Source: Thermocrinis sp. (lineage in GTDB: Bacteria > Aquificota > Aquificia > Aquificales > Aquificaceae). Taken from it: a stretch of DNA of 5,890 nucleotides. Of the stretch, positions 1 to 5,890 are shown one piece after another. The translations under genes were made by a program, and so were the position numbers. The stretch's first letter is position 1, and each line of letters opens with the position of its first letter. The notes under the pieces were generated by a model. The model worked only from the letters and a program-made list of their open reading frames with translations. It was not told the DNA's origin and ran no database searches. The DNA lies in the NCBI GenBank assembly GCA_022759285.1, contig JAEMPM010000100.1, forward strand, positions 1-5,890. Direction: 5' to 3'.

Positions 1-888
1 GTTGTAGAAAATTTTGCTCAAGGTGTTGATAAAGCTAAGTATTATCCTCTTACAAACACAGACCTCATAGACCCTAATGTAATCCAAGAATGGGTAACAC
101 ACGCTTGGTATAAATATCCAAATGATAACGAAGGTTTACATCCTTGGAATGGTATAACAGATCCTCATTATACAGGACCAAAAGAAGGTACAAAAACCCA
201 TTGGAAATATTTAAATGAAAACGAAAAATATTCTTGGATAAAAGCACCAAGATGGAGAGGTTTACCTGCAGAAGTTGGTCCTTTGGCAAGGTATATGATA
301 GTTTACACTGCAGTAAAACAAGGACATATAAAACCTTCCTGGATGGATGAAATGATAGTAAATCAAATAGAGTTTGTTTCAAAGCTTTTAAATTTACCTC
401 CTCATGTATGGATGCCAACTACTGTAGGAAGAACTGCAACAAGAGCTTTAGAATGTCAGCTAGGAGCAAATGCATCAAATTATTTCCTTAAAAAACTCTA
501 CGACAACATAAAAGCTGGAGATACAGCTGTAGCAAACATGGAAAAATGGGATCCATCTACATGGCCAAGCCAAGCAAAAGGAGTAGGTGTATCAGAAGCA
601 CCAAGAGGAGCTTTGGGACACTGGAGTGTTATAAAAGATGCAAAAATTGAAAACTATCAAGCAGTAGTGCCAACTACGTGGAACGCCTCTCCAAGAGATG
701 CAAAGGGTCAACAAGGTGCTTATGAAAGAGCTATGCAGGATACAATAGTGCTTGTAGCAAAAGAACCTCTTGAAATACTTAGAACCATTCACTCTTTTGA
801 CCCTTGTTTAGCATGTGCTACTCATGTTTACAATACACAAGGAGAAGAAGTAGCAAGCTTTAAAGTAGGGGGTGTTTGTTATGTATGA
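1..888 (+). CDS. hyaB: [NiFe] hydrogenase large (catalytic) subunit, group 1 membrane-bound type, 3' part
   Basis: This is the catalytic subunit of a respiratory H2 uptake hydrogenase (HyaB/HupL/MbhL/HydB). It holds the Ni-Fe(CN)2CO centre and splits H2 on the outer face of the membrane. The frame is open from base 1, so the 5' part (N-terminal half and first nickel CxxC motif) lies upstream; 295 residues are visible of an expected 570-600 or so. Family signatures in order (numbering from the window edge) are KYSWIKAPRW (about 76-85), EVGPLAR, TTVGRTATRALE, EAPRGALGHW (199-208, whose Arg sits over the active site), VPTTWNASPRD (223-233) and the C-terminal nickel site DPCLACATH with Cys269, Cys272 and His275. 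A 20-residue tail follows His275, so the gene encodes an unprocessed precursor. The small subunit gene is expected just upstream but is not seen. The last 8 bases overlap the cytochrome b gene. The closest resemblance from memory is to group 1 enzymes of Aquificota and Campylobacterota; the exact subgroup is uncertain. Confidence 0.97.
   Translation, partial: VVENFAQGVDKAKYYPLTNTDLIDPNVIQEWVTHAWYKYPNDNEGLHPWNGITDPHYTGPKEGTKTHWKYLNENEKYSWIKAPRWRGLPAEVGPLARYMIVYTAVKQGHIKPSWMDEMIVNQIEFVSKLLNLPPHVWMPTTVGRTATRALECQLGANASNYFLKKLYDNIKAGDTAVANMEKWDPSTWPSQAKGVGVSEAPRGALGHWSVIKDAKIENYQAVVPTTWNASPRDAKGQQGAYERAMQDTIVLVAKEPLEILRTIHSFDPCLACATHVYNTQGEEVASFKVGGVCYV
826..885 (+). other. C-terminal propeptide of the large subunit, removed by the maturation protease
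   Basis: These bases encode the 20 residues after the last active-site histidine (codon 823-825). In this family, an endopeptidase cuts directly after that His (or Arg) once nickel is in place, which lets the C-terminus fold over the metal centre. The tail begins Val-Tyr-Asn and ends Val-Cys-Tyr-Val. It is somewhat longer than the roughly 15 residues I recall for well-studied enzymes. The cut position is inferred from family knowledge. The matching protease is encoded two genes downstream. Confidence 0.85.
867..872 (+). promoter_or_regulatory. Ribosome binding site of the cytochrome b gene, inside the large-subunit gene
   Basis: AGGGGG ends 8 bases before the ATG at 881, which is ideal spacing. 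It decides the start: the in-frame GTG at 872 overlaps this motif and has no comparable site ahead of it. The motif lies within codons of the large-subunit propeptide. Confidence 0.75.
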
Positions 889-1582
889 TGGCATTAAAAA
901 ATATTATCTTTTTAGCCCATCCCTAAGAATAGCCCACTGGGTATGGGCTTTGGCTATAGGTGTGCTGTTTATAACCGGTATATACATAGGAAACCCATTT
1001 TTCATAGGAACTGTAGGATACGAAGCCACTTTTGGAGACCTTCATGCTTTAACCATGAACTGGGTAAGACTTTTTCATTTTATCTTTGGTTATATCCTTC
1101 TTGCAGCCCTCATTTTAAGATTTGGCATAATGCCTTTCAGAAAGGCCGATAGACTCATAATACCAAAAGTTTGGACAAAAGTTTATTGGGATAACGCAGT
1201 TGATACGTTAAAAAATTATCTTCTCATTACCAAAAGTCATAAACCCTATATAAGAAATCCTTTAGCAAGAACCGCTTATCTTGGACTTTTTTTGCTTTTG
1301 ATATTTGAAGTGATAACAGGCTTTGCAATGTTTGGAAAATCAAACCCAGGTGGTTTTTGGGATAAGCTGTGTGGATGGATCATACCTATGTTAGGTAGTG
1401 AATATCAAGTCCATAGATGGCATCATCTAATAGCTTGGATTATTGTGCTTTTTGTAGTGGTACACGTTTATATGGTTATAAGAGAAGATGCATTGGAAAA
1501 AAACGGCGAAGTGTCTTCTATGATAAATGGAAGCAAGTTTTTTGACCATGTACCTGCCGATATATCTGACGTTCAGGAATAA
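881..1582 (+). CDS. hyaC: Ni/Fe-hydrogenase b-type cytochrome subunit (membrane anchor, quinone reductase)
   Basis: This integral membrane di-haem cytochrome b (HyaC/HupC/HydC/CybH family) takes electrons from the hydrogenase small subunit and reduces quinone. The product is 233 residues, the usual family size. Four hydrophobic segments are visible at about residues 17-36, 62-83, 131-151 and 181-200. Family-typical histidines lie in or beside them: His19 in RIAHW, His66 in RLFHFIFGY, His178/181/182 in QVHRWHHLIAW and His195 in VVVHVY. This last is followed by the IRED motif typical of the family's C-terminal end. Which of these bind haem is inferred from family knowledge. The loop between the second and third helices is Lys-rich, suggesting a cytoplasmic side. 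I chose the ATG at 881 over an in-frame GTG at 872 because of the AGGGGG site 8 bases ahead. The gene overlaps the large subunit by 8 bases, so coupled translation is likely. Confidence 0.95.
   Translation: MYDGIKKYYLFSPSLRIAHWVWALAIGVLFITGIYIGNPFFIGTVGYEATFGDLHALTMNWVRLFHFIFGYILLAALILRFGIMPFRKADRLIIPKVWTKVYWDNAVDTLKNYLLITKSHKPYIRNPLARTAYLGLFLLLIFEVITGFAMFGKSNPGGFWDKLCGWIIPMLGSEYQVHRWHHLIAWIIVLFVVVHVYMVIREDALEKNGEVSSMINGSKFFDHVPADISDVQE
1575..1578 (+). promoter_or_regulatory. Ribosome binding site of the protease gene
   Basis: AGGA lies in the last sense codons of the cytochrome b gene, 6 bases before the ATG at 1585. It is modest in strength, and coupling with the stop codon at 1580-1582 probably helps. 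Confidence 0.5.
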
Positions 1583-1584
1583 TT

Positions 1585-2085
1585 ATGAGAACAGTTTTGA
1601 TGGGCATAGGAAATATACTTTTGCAAGATGAGGGTGTGGGCGTTCATGCTGTAAAAGAAATAGAGAAAAGGTATAGTTTTGAGCCTTCTATAGAGATAAT
1701 AGATGCCGGCACTCTTGGTCTTGAGATTATGTATATGCTGCAAGACGGAGTGGACAATCTTATAGTGGTGGATGCCGTCTTAGGCGGAAAATCGCCCGGC
1801 ACCATCTACGTATTTAGAAACGAAGAAGTAAAAAAGTACTATTTTAAGAATAAGCTATCAGCCCATGAAATAGGCTTCTCCGAAGTTTTAGCCCTTCTAG
1901 AAACAATAGGAAAACCTGTAAAAGAAAACCTTATACTTGTTGGTATAGAACCAGTTAGTTTTGAAGTATCTTTAGAACTTCATGAGAAAACCGCTTCAAG
2001 GATGGAAGATTTGATAAAAACTGTATTGCAAGAGTTACAAAACATAGGTATAAAAGCTTTAGAAAAAATACCTTCATCTTCCTAA
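1585..2085 (+). CDS. hyaD: Hydrogenase maturation endopeptidase (HyaD/HupD, peptidase family M52)
   Basis: This cytoplasmic protease removes the C-terminal tail of the large subunit once nickel has been inserted, the last step before export and assembly. At 166 residues it has normal length. The opening GIGNILLQDEGVGVH (7-21) is the family signature. The three nickel-sensing residues known from E. coli HybD (Glu16, Asp62, His93) correspond to Glu16, Asp63 and His94 here. Asp63 is in IVVDAV and His94 in LSAHEIGF. The DAGTLG motif (40-45) is also present. The final 15 or so residues (IKALEKIPSSS end) are a weakly conserved tail. The gene begins 2 bases after the cytochrome b stop codon. Its likely substrate is the large subunit encoded two genes upstream; proteases of this family are usually specific to one hydrogenase. 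Confidence 0.95.
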   Translation: MRTVLMGIGNILLQDEGVGVHAVKEIEKRYSFEPSIEIIDAGTLGLEIMYMLQDGVDNLIVVDAVLGGKSPGTIYVFRNEEVKKYYFKNKLSAHEIGFSEVLALLETIGKPVKENLILVGIEPVSFEVSLELHEKTASRMEDLIKTVLQELQNIGIKALEKIPSSS

Positions 2086-2090
2086 GGAGG
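2084..2090 (+). promoter_or_regulatory. Strong ribosome binding site of hypC
   Basis: AAGGAGG is a near-perfect Shine-Dalgarno sequence 5 bases before the ATG at 2096. It starts within the stop codon of the preceding gene. It is the best ribosome site in the window and marks the junction between the structural/protease genes and the hyp genes. Confidence 0.8.
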
Positions 2091-2095
2091 ATTTT

Positions 2096-2335
2096 ATGTG
2101 TCTTGCCATACCTTCAAAGATTGTAGAAATATTAGATAACAACATAGCTATAGTAGATACAATGGGAGTTAGAAGAAAAGCCTCTTTGGAGCTTTTAAAT
2201 CCAAAGCCAAAAGTTGGAGATTATGTGCTTTTGCACGTTGGTTTTGCTATAGAAGTACTTTCTGAAGAAGATGCCTTAGAAAGTCTAAAACTTTTTGAAG
2301 AGATACTGCGATATGAAGATGAACTTAAGCAATAA
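2096..2335 (+). CDS. hypC: Hydrogenase maturation chaperone HypC
   Basis: This small chaperone (HypC/HupF/HybG family) forms a complex with HypD on which the Fe(CN)2CO group is built, then carries it to the large-subunit precursor. The product is 79 residues, typical for the family. It begins MCLAIPSKI, with the invariant Cys2 that, after removal of Met1, is the N-terminal iron ligand. It continues with the family motifs GVRRKASLELL (about 24-34) and VGDYVLLHVGFAI (about 40-52), and ends in an acidic helix. The ATG follows a strong AAGGAGG. The gene sits 10 bases after the protease gene and its 3' end overlaps hypD by 23 bases. Only one HypC-type protein is seen here, so it probably serves this hydrogenase; a paralogue elsewhere cannot be excluded. 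Confidence 0.97.
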   Translation: MCLAIPSKIVEILDNNIAIVDTMGVRRKASLELLNPKPKVGDYVLLHVGFAIEVLSEEDALESLKLFEEILRYEDELKQ

Positions 2336-3407
2336 AGATATTGTTTTAAAAGCCAAAGACAAGCTTATAAAAAAAGTAGAAAAACTTGGAAGACCTATTA
2401 AAATAATGGAGTTTTGTGGTGGACATACCCATGCCATAATGAGATATGCCATAGATAAGCTTCTTGATGGATATGTGGAGTTTATTCATGGACCCGGATG
2501 TCCTGTATGCGTTGCCTCTATGGATAGGATAGATTTGGCTATAGAGCTTGCCAAAATGCCAAATGTTATATTTACCACTTACGGAGATCTTTTAAGAGTA
2601 CCTGGCTCTTATAGAAAATCTCTTTTAGATATAAGGTCAGAAGGTCACGATGTAAGAAGTTTATACTCTTGCCTTGATGCTATTGATATAGCTATAAAAA
2701 ACAAAGATAAGAATGTAATATTTTTTGCCATAGGCTTTGAAACTACCACGCCACCAACAGCAGTACTTCTTAAAAAAGCAAAAGAGATGAAGTTGAAAAA
2801 TCTTTTTGTAGTATCAAATCATGTGATGACTCCACCTGCTATTAGGTATATACTAAACGCTGGAATATCTCATATAGATGGCATTATAGGACCTGGACAT
2901 GTCAGTGTTATAACCGGTATGAAAATATACAAAGAATTTGATATACCTATTGTTATATCTGGTTTTGAGGCTTTTGATATATTGAAGTCTGTAAACATGA
3001 TATTGGATCAACTTATAAATCATGAGAGAAAAGTTGAAAATGCTTATACAAGAGCTGTTACAGAGGAAGGTAATAAAGAAGCTCAAAAACTTATAGAACA
3101 AACTTTTGATGTAAGAGATACATTTAACTGGAGAGGAATAGGTCCTTTACCAAAAAGTGCTTTAAAAATAAATAAAGATTATGAGATGTTTGATGCAGAA
3201 AAGGTTTTTGATGTAAAGCTTCCAACATCAAAAGAGCATCCTCTATGCATATGTCCAAAGGTCATTGTAGGAAAAGCAAAGCCTACAGATTGCAAACTCT
3301 TTGGCAAACTGTGTACTCCGGAAAATCCTATAGGTTCTTGTATGGTGTCCTCAGAAGGAGCTTGTGCCGCTTATTATAAATATCAACGGGTGGAATTATG
3401 TATGTAA
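2313..3407 (+). CDS. hypD: Hydrogenase maturation protein HypD (Fe-S scaffold for Fe(CN)2CO assembly)
   Basis: HypD is the [4Fe-4S] redox scaffold that, with HypC, holds the iron while its CN and CO ligands are attached. From the ATG at 2313 the product has 364 residues, close to the family norm. The motifs are FCGGHTHAI with Cys35 and His38, and HGPGCPVC with Cys63 and Cys66; these match E. coli Cys41, His44, Cys69 and Cys72 at a constant offset of six. GFETTTPPTA lies near the middle. The Cys-rich C-terminus that binds the cluster has Cys312, 314, 327, 334, 343 and 351, including LFGKLCTPENP and MVSSEGACAAYYKY. An additional Cys363 is next to the last residue. The start is uncertain: a TTG at 2295, the ATG at 2313 and an ATG at 2319 share the frame. 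I prefer 2313 because a weak GAAGAGA (2297-2303) lies 9 bases ahead. The gene overlaps hypC by 23 bases and hypE by 10. Confidence 0.96.
   Translation: MKMNLSNKDIVLKAKDKLIKKVEKLGRPIKIMEFCGGHTHAIMRYAIDKLLDGYVEFIHGPGCPVCVASMDRIDLAIELAKMPNVIFTTYGDLLRVPGSYRKSLLDIRSEGHDVRSLYSCLDAIDIAIKNKDKNVIFFAIGFETTTPPTAVLLKKAKEMKLKNLFVVSNHVMTPPAIRYILNAGISHIDGIIGPGHVSVITGMKIYKEFDIPIVISGFEAFDILKSVNMILDQLINHERKVENAYTRAVTEEGNKEAQKLIEQTFDVRDTFNWRGIGPLPKSALKINKDYEMFDAEKVFDVKLPTSKEHPLCICPKVIVGKAKPTDCKLFGKLCTPENPIGSCMVSSEGACAAYYKYQRVELCM
3388..3393 (+). promoter_or_regulatory. Probable ribosome binding site of hypE
   Basis: GGGTGG lies 4 bases before the ATG at 3398, within the final codons of hypD. It is an imperfect Shine-Dalgarno match with short spacing. 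Reinitiation from the overlapping hypD stop codon at 3405-3407 probably contributes. Confidence 0.45.
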
Positions 3408-4384
3408 AGCTTTCTCATGGTGGTGGTGCTAAAGAGACAAGAGAACTAATAGAGAAAATATTCTTAAAACATTTAAAAAACGAGCTTTTATCAAATGAAG
3501 ATGCTACGATAATACATTTAGATGGTAAATTTGCTATTAGCACCGATAGTTTTACAGTAAACCCCATATTTTTCAAAGGTGGTGATATTGGAAAGTTAAG
3601 CGTAGCCGGTATAGTAAATGACCTATCTGTAATGGGTGCAAAACCTCTTTATATGAGTATGGGCTTTATAATAGAAGAAGGTTTGTCTTTTGAAGAGCTT
3701 GAAAAAATAGTGATATCTATAAAAGAAGAAGCTCAAAAAACAGGTATAAAATTAATAGCAGCTGACACAAAAGTAGTCCCAAAAGGACTTTGTGATAAGG
3801 TCTACATAAACGCCGCCGGTATAGGAAAGGTTATAAAAGAAGGTATATCTGCTTCAAATTTACAAGAAGGTGATGTCATCATAGTATCTGGTCCTATAGG
3901 AAATCATGGAGCTGTAATAATGGCTCACAGAAACGATTTTGATATAGATATAGACTCAGATTGTGCATCCTTATGGGAAGCTATAGAACCTCTTTTAAAA
4001 GAAGATATAGAAATTCATACTATGAGAGACTTAACAAGAGGTGGTCTTGCAAGTGCTTTAAATGAGCTTTCTCAAAGCTCAAATGTTGAAATATTAATAA
4101 GAGAGGAGGATGTACCAATAGAAGATCCGGTAAGAGGTTTTTGCGAAATTCTCGGTATAGAGCCTTTTTCTTTAGCCTGTGAAGGTACTTTTGTAATGAG
4201 TGTACCAAAAAAAGATGTGCAAAAGACTCTTGATATTCTTAAAAATCAAAAACTTACCCAAAAAGCAAAAGTAATCGGAGAAGTTATCAAAAAAGGTAAA
4301 CAAGGAGTATATATACAAACTCTTTATGGAAGCATCAGATATTTAGAAGAAGCTCCCGGTGAGCTTTTGCCACGGATATGCTAA
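3398..4384 (+). CDS. hypE: Hydrogenase maturation protein HypE (carbamoyl dehydratase)
   Basis: HypE accepts a carbamoyl group from HypF on its C-terminal cysteine and dehydrates it with ATP to a thiocyanate, the donor of the cyanide ligands on the active-site iron. The 328 residues match the family's usual length. The N-terminal LSHGGGAKETRELI (5-18) and the STDSFTVNPIFFKGGDIGKL stretch are characteristic of the PurM/SelD-like ATP-binding fold. They are followed by VAGIVNDLSVMGAKP, AADTKVV, HTMRDLTRGGLASALNE and EILGIEPFSLACEG. The protein ends in the hallmark Pro-Arg-Ile-Cys, so the reactive cysteine is intact. The ATG at 3398 lies 10 bases inside hypD. HypE works as a complex with HypF, encoded two genes downstream, and passes cyanide to HypC-HypD. 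Confidence 0.97.
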   Translation: MYVKLSHGGGAKETRELIEKIFLKHLKNELLSNEDATIIHLDGKFAISTDSFTVNPIFFKGGDIGKLSVAGIVNDLSVMGAKPLYMSMGFIIEEGLSFEELEKIVISIKEEAQKTGIKLIAADTKVVPKGLCDKVYINAAGIGKVIKEGISASNLQEGDVIIVSGPIGNHGAVIMAHRNDFDIDIDSDCASLWEAIEPLLKEDIEIHTMRDLTRGGLASALNELSQSSNVEILIREEDVPIEDPVRGFCEILGIEPFSLACEGTFVMSVPKKDVQKTLDILKNQKLTQKAKVIGEVIKKGKQGVYIQTLYGSIRYLEEAPGELLPRIC

Positions 4385-4385
4385 T

Positions 4386-4730
4386 ATGCACGAGTTTTCA
4401 GTAGTTCAAGCACTTTTGATGCAAATAGAAGATATAGCAAGAGAGCATAATGCAAATTCTGTTAAAAAAATATATATAGTTGTAGGTGAAGTATCCGGAG
4501 TAGAGCCTCATCTTTTGAAAATGGCTTTTGATACATTTAAAGAAAACACTATAGCTTCAGAAGCAGAACTTATTATAGAATTTCAAAAACCTTATATATA
4601 CTGCGAAGAATGTAAAAAAGAAATTTCTTTAGAAAGATATTCTATGCGTTGTCCTTTATGCGGATCTTTCAAGGTGAAACTTACAAAAGGTGATGAGCTT
4701 ATTTTAAAAACCTTAGAGCTTGAAACATGA
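4386..4730 (+). CDS. hypA: Hydrogenase nickel-insertion metallochaperone HypA
   Basis: HypA delivers Ni2+ to the large-subunit precursor, normally together with the GTPase HypB. The product has 114 residues, typical of the family. It starts MHEFSVVQALL; His2 and the neighbouring N-terminal residues form the nickel site. The structural zinc site is Cys73, Cys76, Cys89 and Cys92 (CEEC and CPLC), as in characterised HypA proteins. GEVSGVEPHLLKMAF (34-48) is another family signature. The ATG at 4386 is required to place His2 correctly; an in-frame GTG at 4359 would add nine residues ahead of MHE and is rejected. The start is 1 base after the hypE stop codon with only a weak GGAT (4374-4377) upstream, so it probably depends on ribosomes finishing hypE. 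The end overlaps hypF by 4 bases (ATGA). Confidence 0.96.
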   Translation: MHEFSVVQALLMQIEDIAREHNANSVKKIYIVVGEVSGVEPHLLKMAFDTFKENTIASEAELIIEFQKPYIYCEECKKEISLERYSMRCPLCGSFKVKLTKGDELILKTLELET

Positions 4731-5890
4731 ATACTGATAAAAAACGTTTTAGACTTTTAATAAAAGGAACAGTCCAAGGAGTAGGTTTTAGACCGTTTGT
4801 TTACAACTTAGCAACATCCCTTGGTGCCAAAGGATTTGTGTTAAACAATACTGATGGTGTAGTAATAGAAATAGAAAATGTTGATATAGAAAAATTTACT
4901 CATTTACTAAAAACCAAAAAACCACCTCTTTCAGAAATTGAGAATATAACGATAGAAACTCTTGATTGGTTTGGTTTTGAAGATTTTAAAATAAAAGATT
5001 CAGATACTTTTGGCGACAAATTTCCAAGTATTCCACCGGATATGGGTATCTGTGAAGATTGTTTAAAAGAGTTTAACAATCCAAACGATAGAAGATACAA
5101 ATACCCTTTTATAAACTGTACAAACTGCGGTCCAAGATACAGTATAGTTTTAGATATTCCATACGATAGAAAAAACACCACGATGAACGTATTTGAGATG
5201 TGTGAAGATTGTAAAAAAGAATATGAAGATAAAACCAATAGAAGATTTCATGCAGAAGCAATATCTTGTCCTAACTGCGGACCCACCTATTGGTACGAAA
5301 AAGATGGTAATATTTACAAAGAAAACGTTTTTGAACTGATGGCAAAGGATTTAAAAAATTCAAAAATAATAGCTTTAAAAGGTCTTGGTGGATTTCATCT
5401 TATATGTAATGCCCTTGATGAAAAGGCTGTTAAAACACTCAGAGAAAGGAAAAAACGTTCTTCAAAACCTTTTGCAATTATGTTTAAATCCTTAGAAGAA
5501 GCGTTAAAGTATTTAGAACCAACAGAAGATGAAATAAGAGCACTAACATCTGTTCAAAAACCCATAGTCCTTATAAAAAGAAAACTTCCATACTTTGAAG
5601 AGGCCTGTCAAGGACTGTCAAGCGTAGGAGCATTTTTGGCATATACAGGTATTCATCTTAGACTTTTTGATTTTATAGATTTTCCTATAATAGCCACTTC
5701 GGGAAACATTTCAGATGCTCCTATTTGTAAAGATAATGACGATGCAAAATCTAAACTAAAAGATATAGCAGATGCTTTTTTTATGCACAACAGAGATATA
5801 AAAAGACCGGTAGATGATTCTGTAGTAAAGCTAATAGATAATAATATAAGCATCATAAGACTTGCCAGATCTTACGCTCCAAAACCAATA
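4727..5890 (+). CDS. hypF: Carbamoyltransferase HypF, 5' part (runs off the window)
   Basis: HypF activates carbamoyl phosphate with ATP and transfers the carbamoyl group to the C-terminal cysteine of HypE, starting cyanide ligand synthesis. Of about 750 residues, 388 are present and the frame is open to the last base. Three domains are visible. The acylphosphatase domain (about 7-90) has GTVQGVGFRPFVY with Arg22, and Asn40. The double zinc-finger region has Cys109, 112, 131, 134, 159, 162, 181 and 184, the same spacing as in E. coli HypF. The YrdC/Sua5-like nucleotide-binding domain (about 200-385) has KGLGGFHLICNA, KPFAIMFK, ATSGNISDAPI (323-333) and RPVDDSV (360-366). The Kae1-like carbamoyltransferase domain lies beyond the window. 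The ATG at 4727 overlaps the hypA stop in an ATGA, indicating coupled translation; AGAG (4715-4718) is a weak ribosome site. No frameshift or missing key residue is seen. Confidence 0.97.
   Translation, partial: MNTDKKRFRLLIKGTVQGVGFRPFVYNLATSLGAKGFVLNNTDGVVIEIENVDIEKFTHLLKTKKPPLSEIENITIETLDWFGFEDFKIKDSDTFGDKFPSIPPDMGICEDCLKEFNNPNDRRYKYPFINCTNCGPRYSIVLDIPYDRKNTTMNVFEMCEDCKKEYEDKTNRRFHAEAISCPNCGPTYWYEKDGNIYKENVFELMAKDLKNSKIIALKGLGGFHLICNALDEKAVKTLRERKKRSSKPFAIMFKSLEEALKYLEPTEDEIRALTSVQKPIVLIKRKLPYFEEACQGLSSVGAFLAYTGIHLRLFDFIDFPIIATSGNISDAPICKDNDDAKSKLKDIADAFFMHNRDIKRPVDDSVVKLIDNNISIIRLARSYAPKPI

Noticed and set aside
74..418. Minus-strand open frame of 114 codons opposite the large subunit
   Set aside because: It lies wholly antisense to a clearly conserved hydrogenase gene. 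Its Leu/Tyr-rich product looks like the complement of AT-rich codons and has no recognisable domain.
592..792. Minus-strand open frame opposite the EAPRG and VPTTWN region of the large subunit
   Set aside because: It is a shadow of a conserved coding region, with no ribosome site or family resemblance.
943..1152. Plus-strand open frame of 69 codons inside the cytochrome b gene
   Set aside because: It is out of frame with a well-supported membrane protein, and its composition is not protein-like.
2490..2503. GGAC / GTCC inverted repeat, a possible small hairpin
   Set aside because: It has only a 4-base stem and no T-run, and it lies within the codons for the conserved HGPGCPVC motif of HypD, which explain the sequence.
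2853..3101. Minus-strand open frame opposite hypD
   Set aside because: It is antisense to conserved hypD, and its Phe/Tyr/Ser-rich product is typical of a reverse-complement shadow.
4020..4208. Minus-strand open frame opposite hypE
   Set aside because: It is low-complexity and Leu-rich, and lies antisense to the conserved DLTRGG region.
4359..4385. GTG at 4359 as an earlier start for hypA
   Set aside because: It would put nine residues before MHE and destroy the N-terminal nickel site, which needs His at position 2.
5051..5212. Identical 12-base copies at 5051-5062 and 5201-5212
   Set aside because: Both encode the Cys-Glu-Asp-Cys halves of the two HypF zinc fingers. The identity follows from the repeated protein motif and narrow codon use, not from a DNA repeat element.
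4900..5238. Minus-strand open frame of 112 codons opposite hypF
   Set aside because: It is antisense to the HypF zinc-finger region, whose eight cysteines are all intact on the plus strand.
5653..5856. Minus-strand open frame opposite the HypF YrdC domain
   Set aside because: The plus strand shows clear YrdC motifs; this is a Ser/Leu-rich shadow.

Overview
The window is a gapless, single-strand (+) stretch of a membrane-bound [NiFe] uptake hydrogenase operon. It starts inside the large-subunit gene and ends inside hypF. I read eight protein genes: large subunit (3' part), b-type cytochrome, maturation endopeptidase, hypC, hypD, hypE, hypA and hypF (5' part).

Organism: the DNA is strongly AT-rich (roughly two thirds A+T by eye). 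Arginine is written mostly as AGA and isoleucine often as ATA, and the proteins are rich in Lys, Glu and Ile. With a group 1-type H2 uptake enzyme, this fits a hydrogen-oxidising thermophile such as a low-GC Aquificota (Hydrogenobaculum or Hydrogenothermaceae type). A Campylobacterota member is an alternative. This is an inference from composition and family resemblance, not a database match.

Layout: 1-888 holds the C-terminal half of the catalytic subunit, ending in the DPCxxCxxH nickel site and a 20-residue tail that maturation should remove. 881-1582 is the di-haem cytochrome b that anchors the enzyme and passes electrons to quinone. 1585-2085 is the protease that clips the tail. From 2096 onward come the general maturation genes. 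HypF and HypE make the cyanide ligand from carbamoyl phosphate. HypC and HypD assemble and carry the Fe(CN)2CO unit. HypA delivers nickel. After metal insertion the protease cuts behind the last active-site histidine.

Expression: neighbouring genes overlap by 4 to 23 bases or are 1 to 10 bases apart. I see no internal terminator or promoter, so the whole set looks like one translationally coupled transcript whose promoter lies upstream of the window. The nickel GTPase gene hypB is not present in the window. No stretch longer than 10 bases is non-coding. I found no RNA gene, mobile element, CRISPR array or other accessory system. This is a well-conserved, ordinary metabolic locus, and the findings are correspondingly modest.
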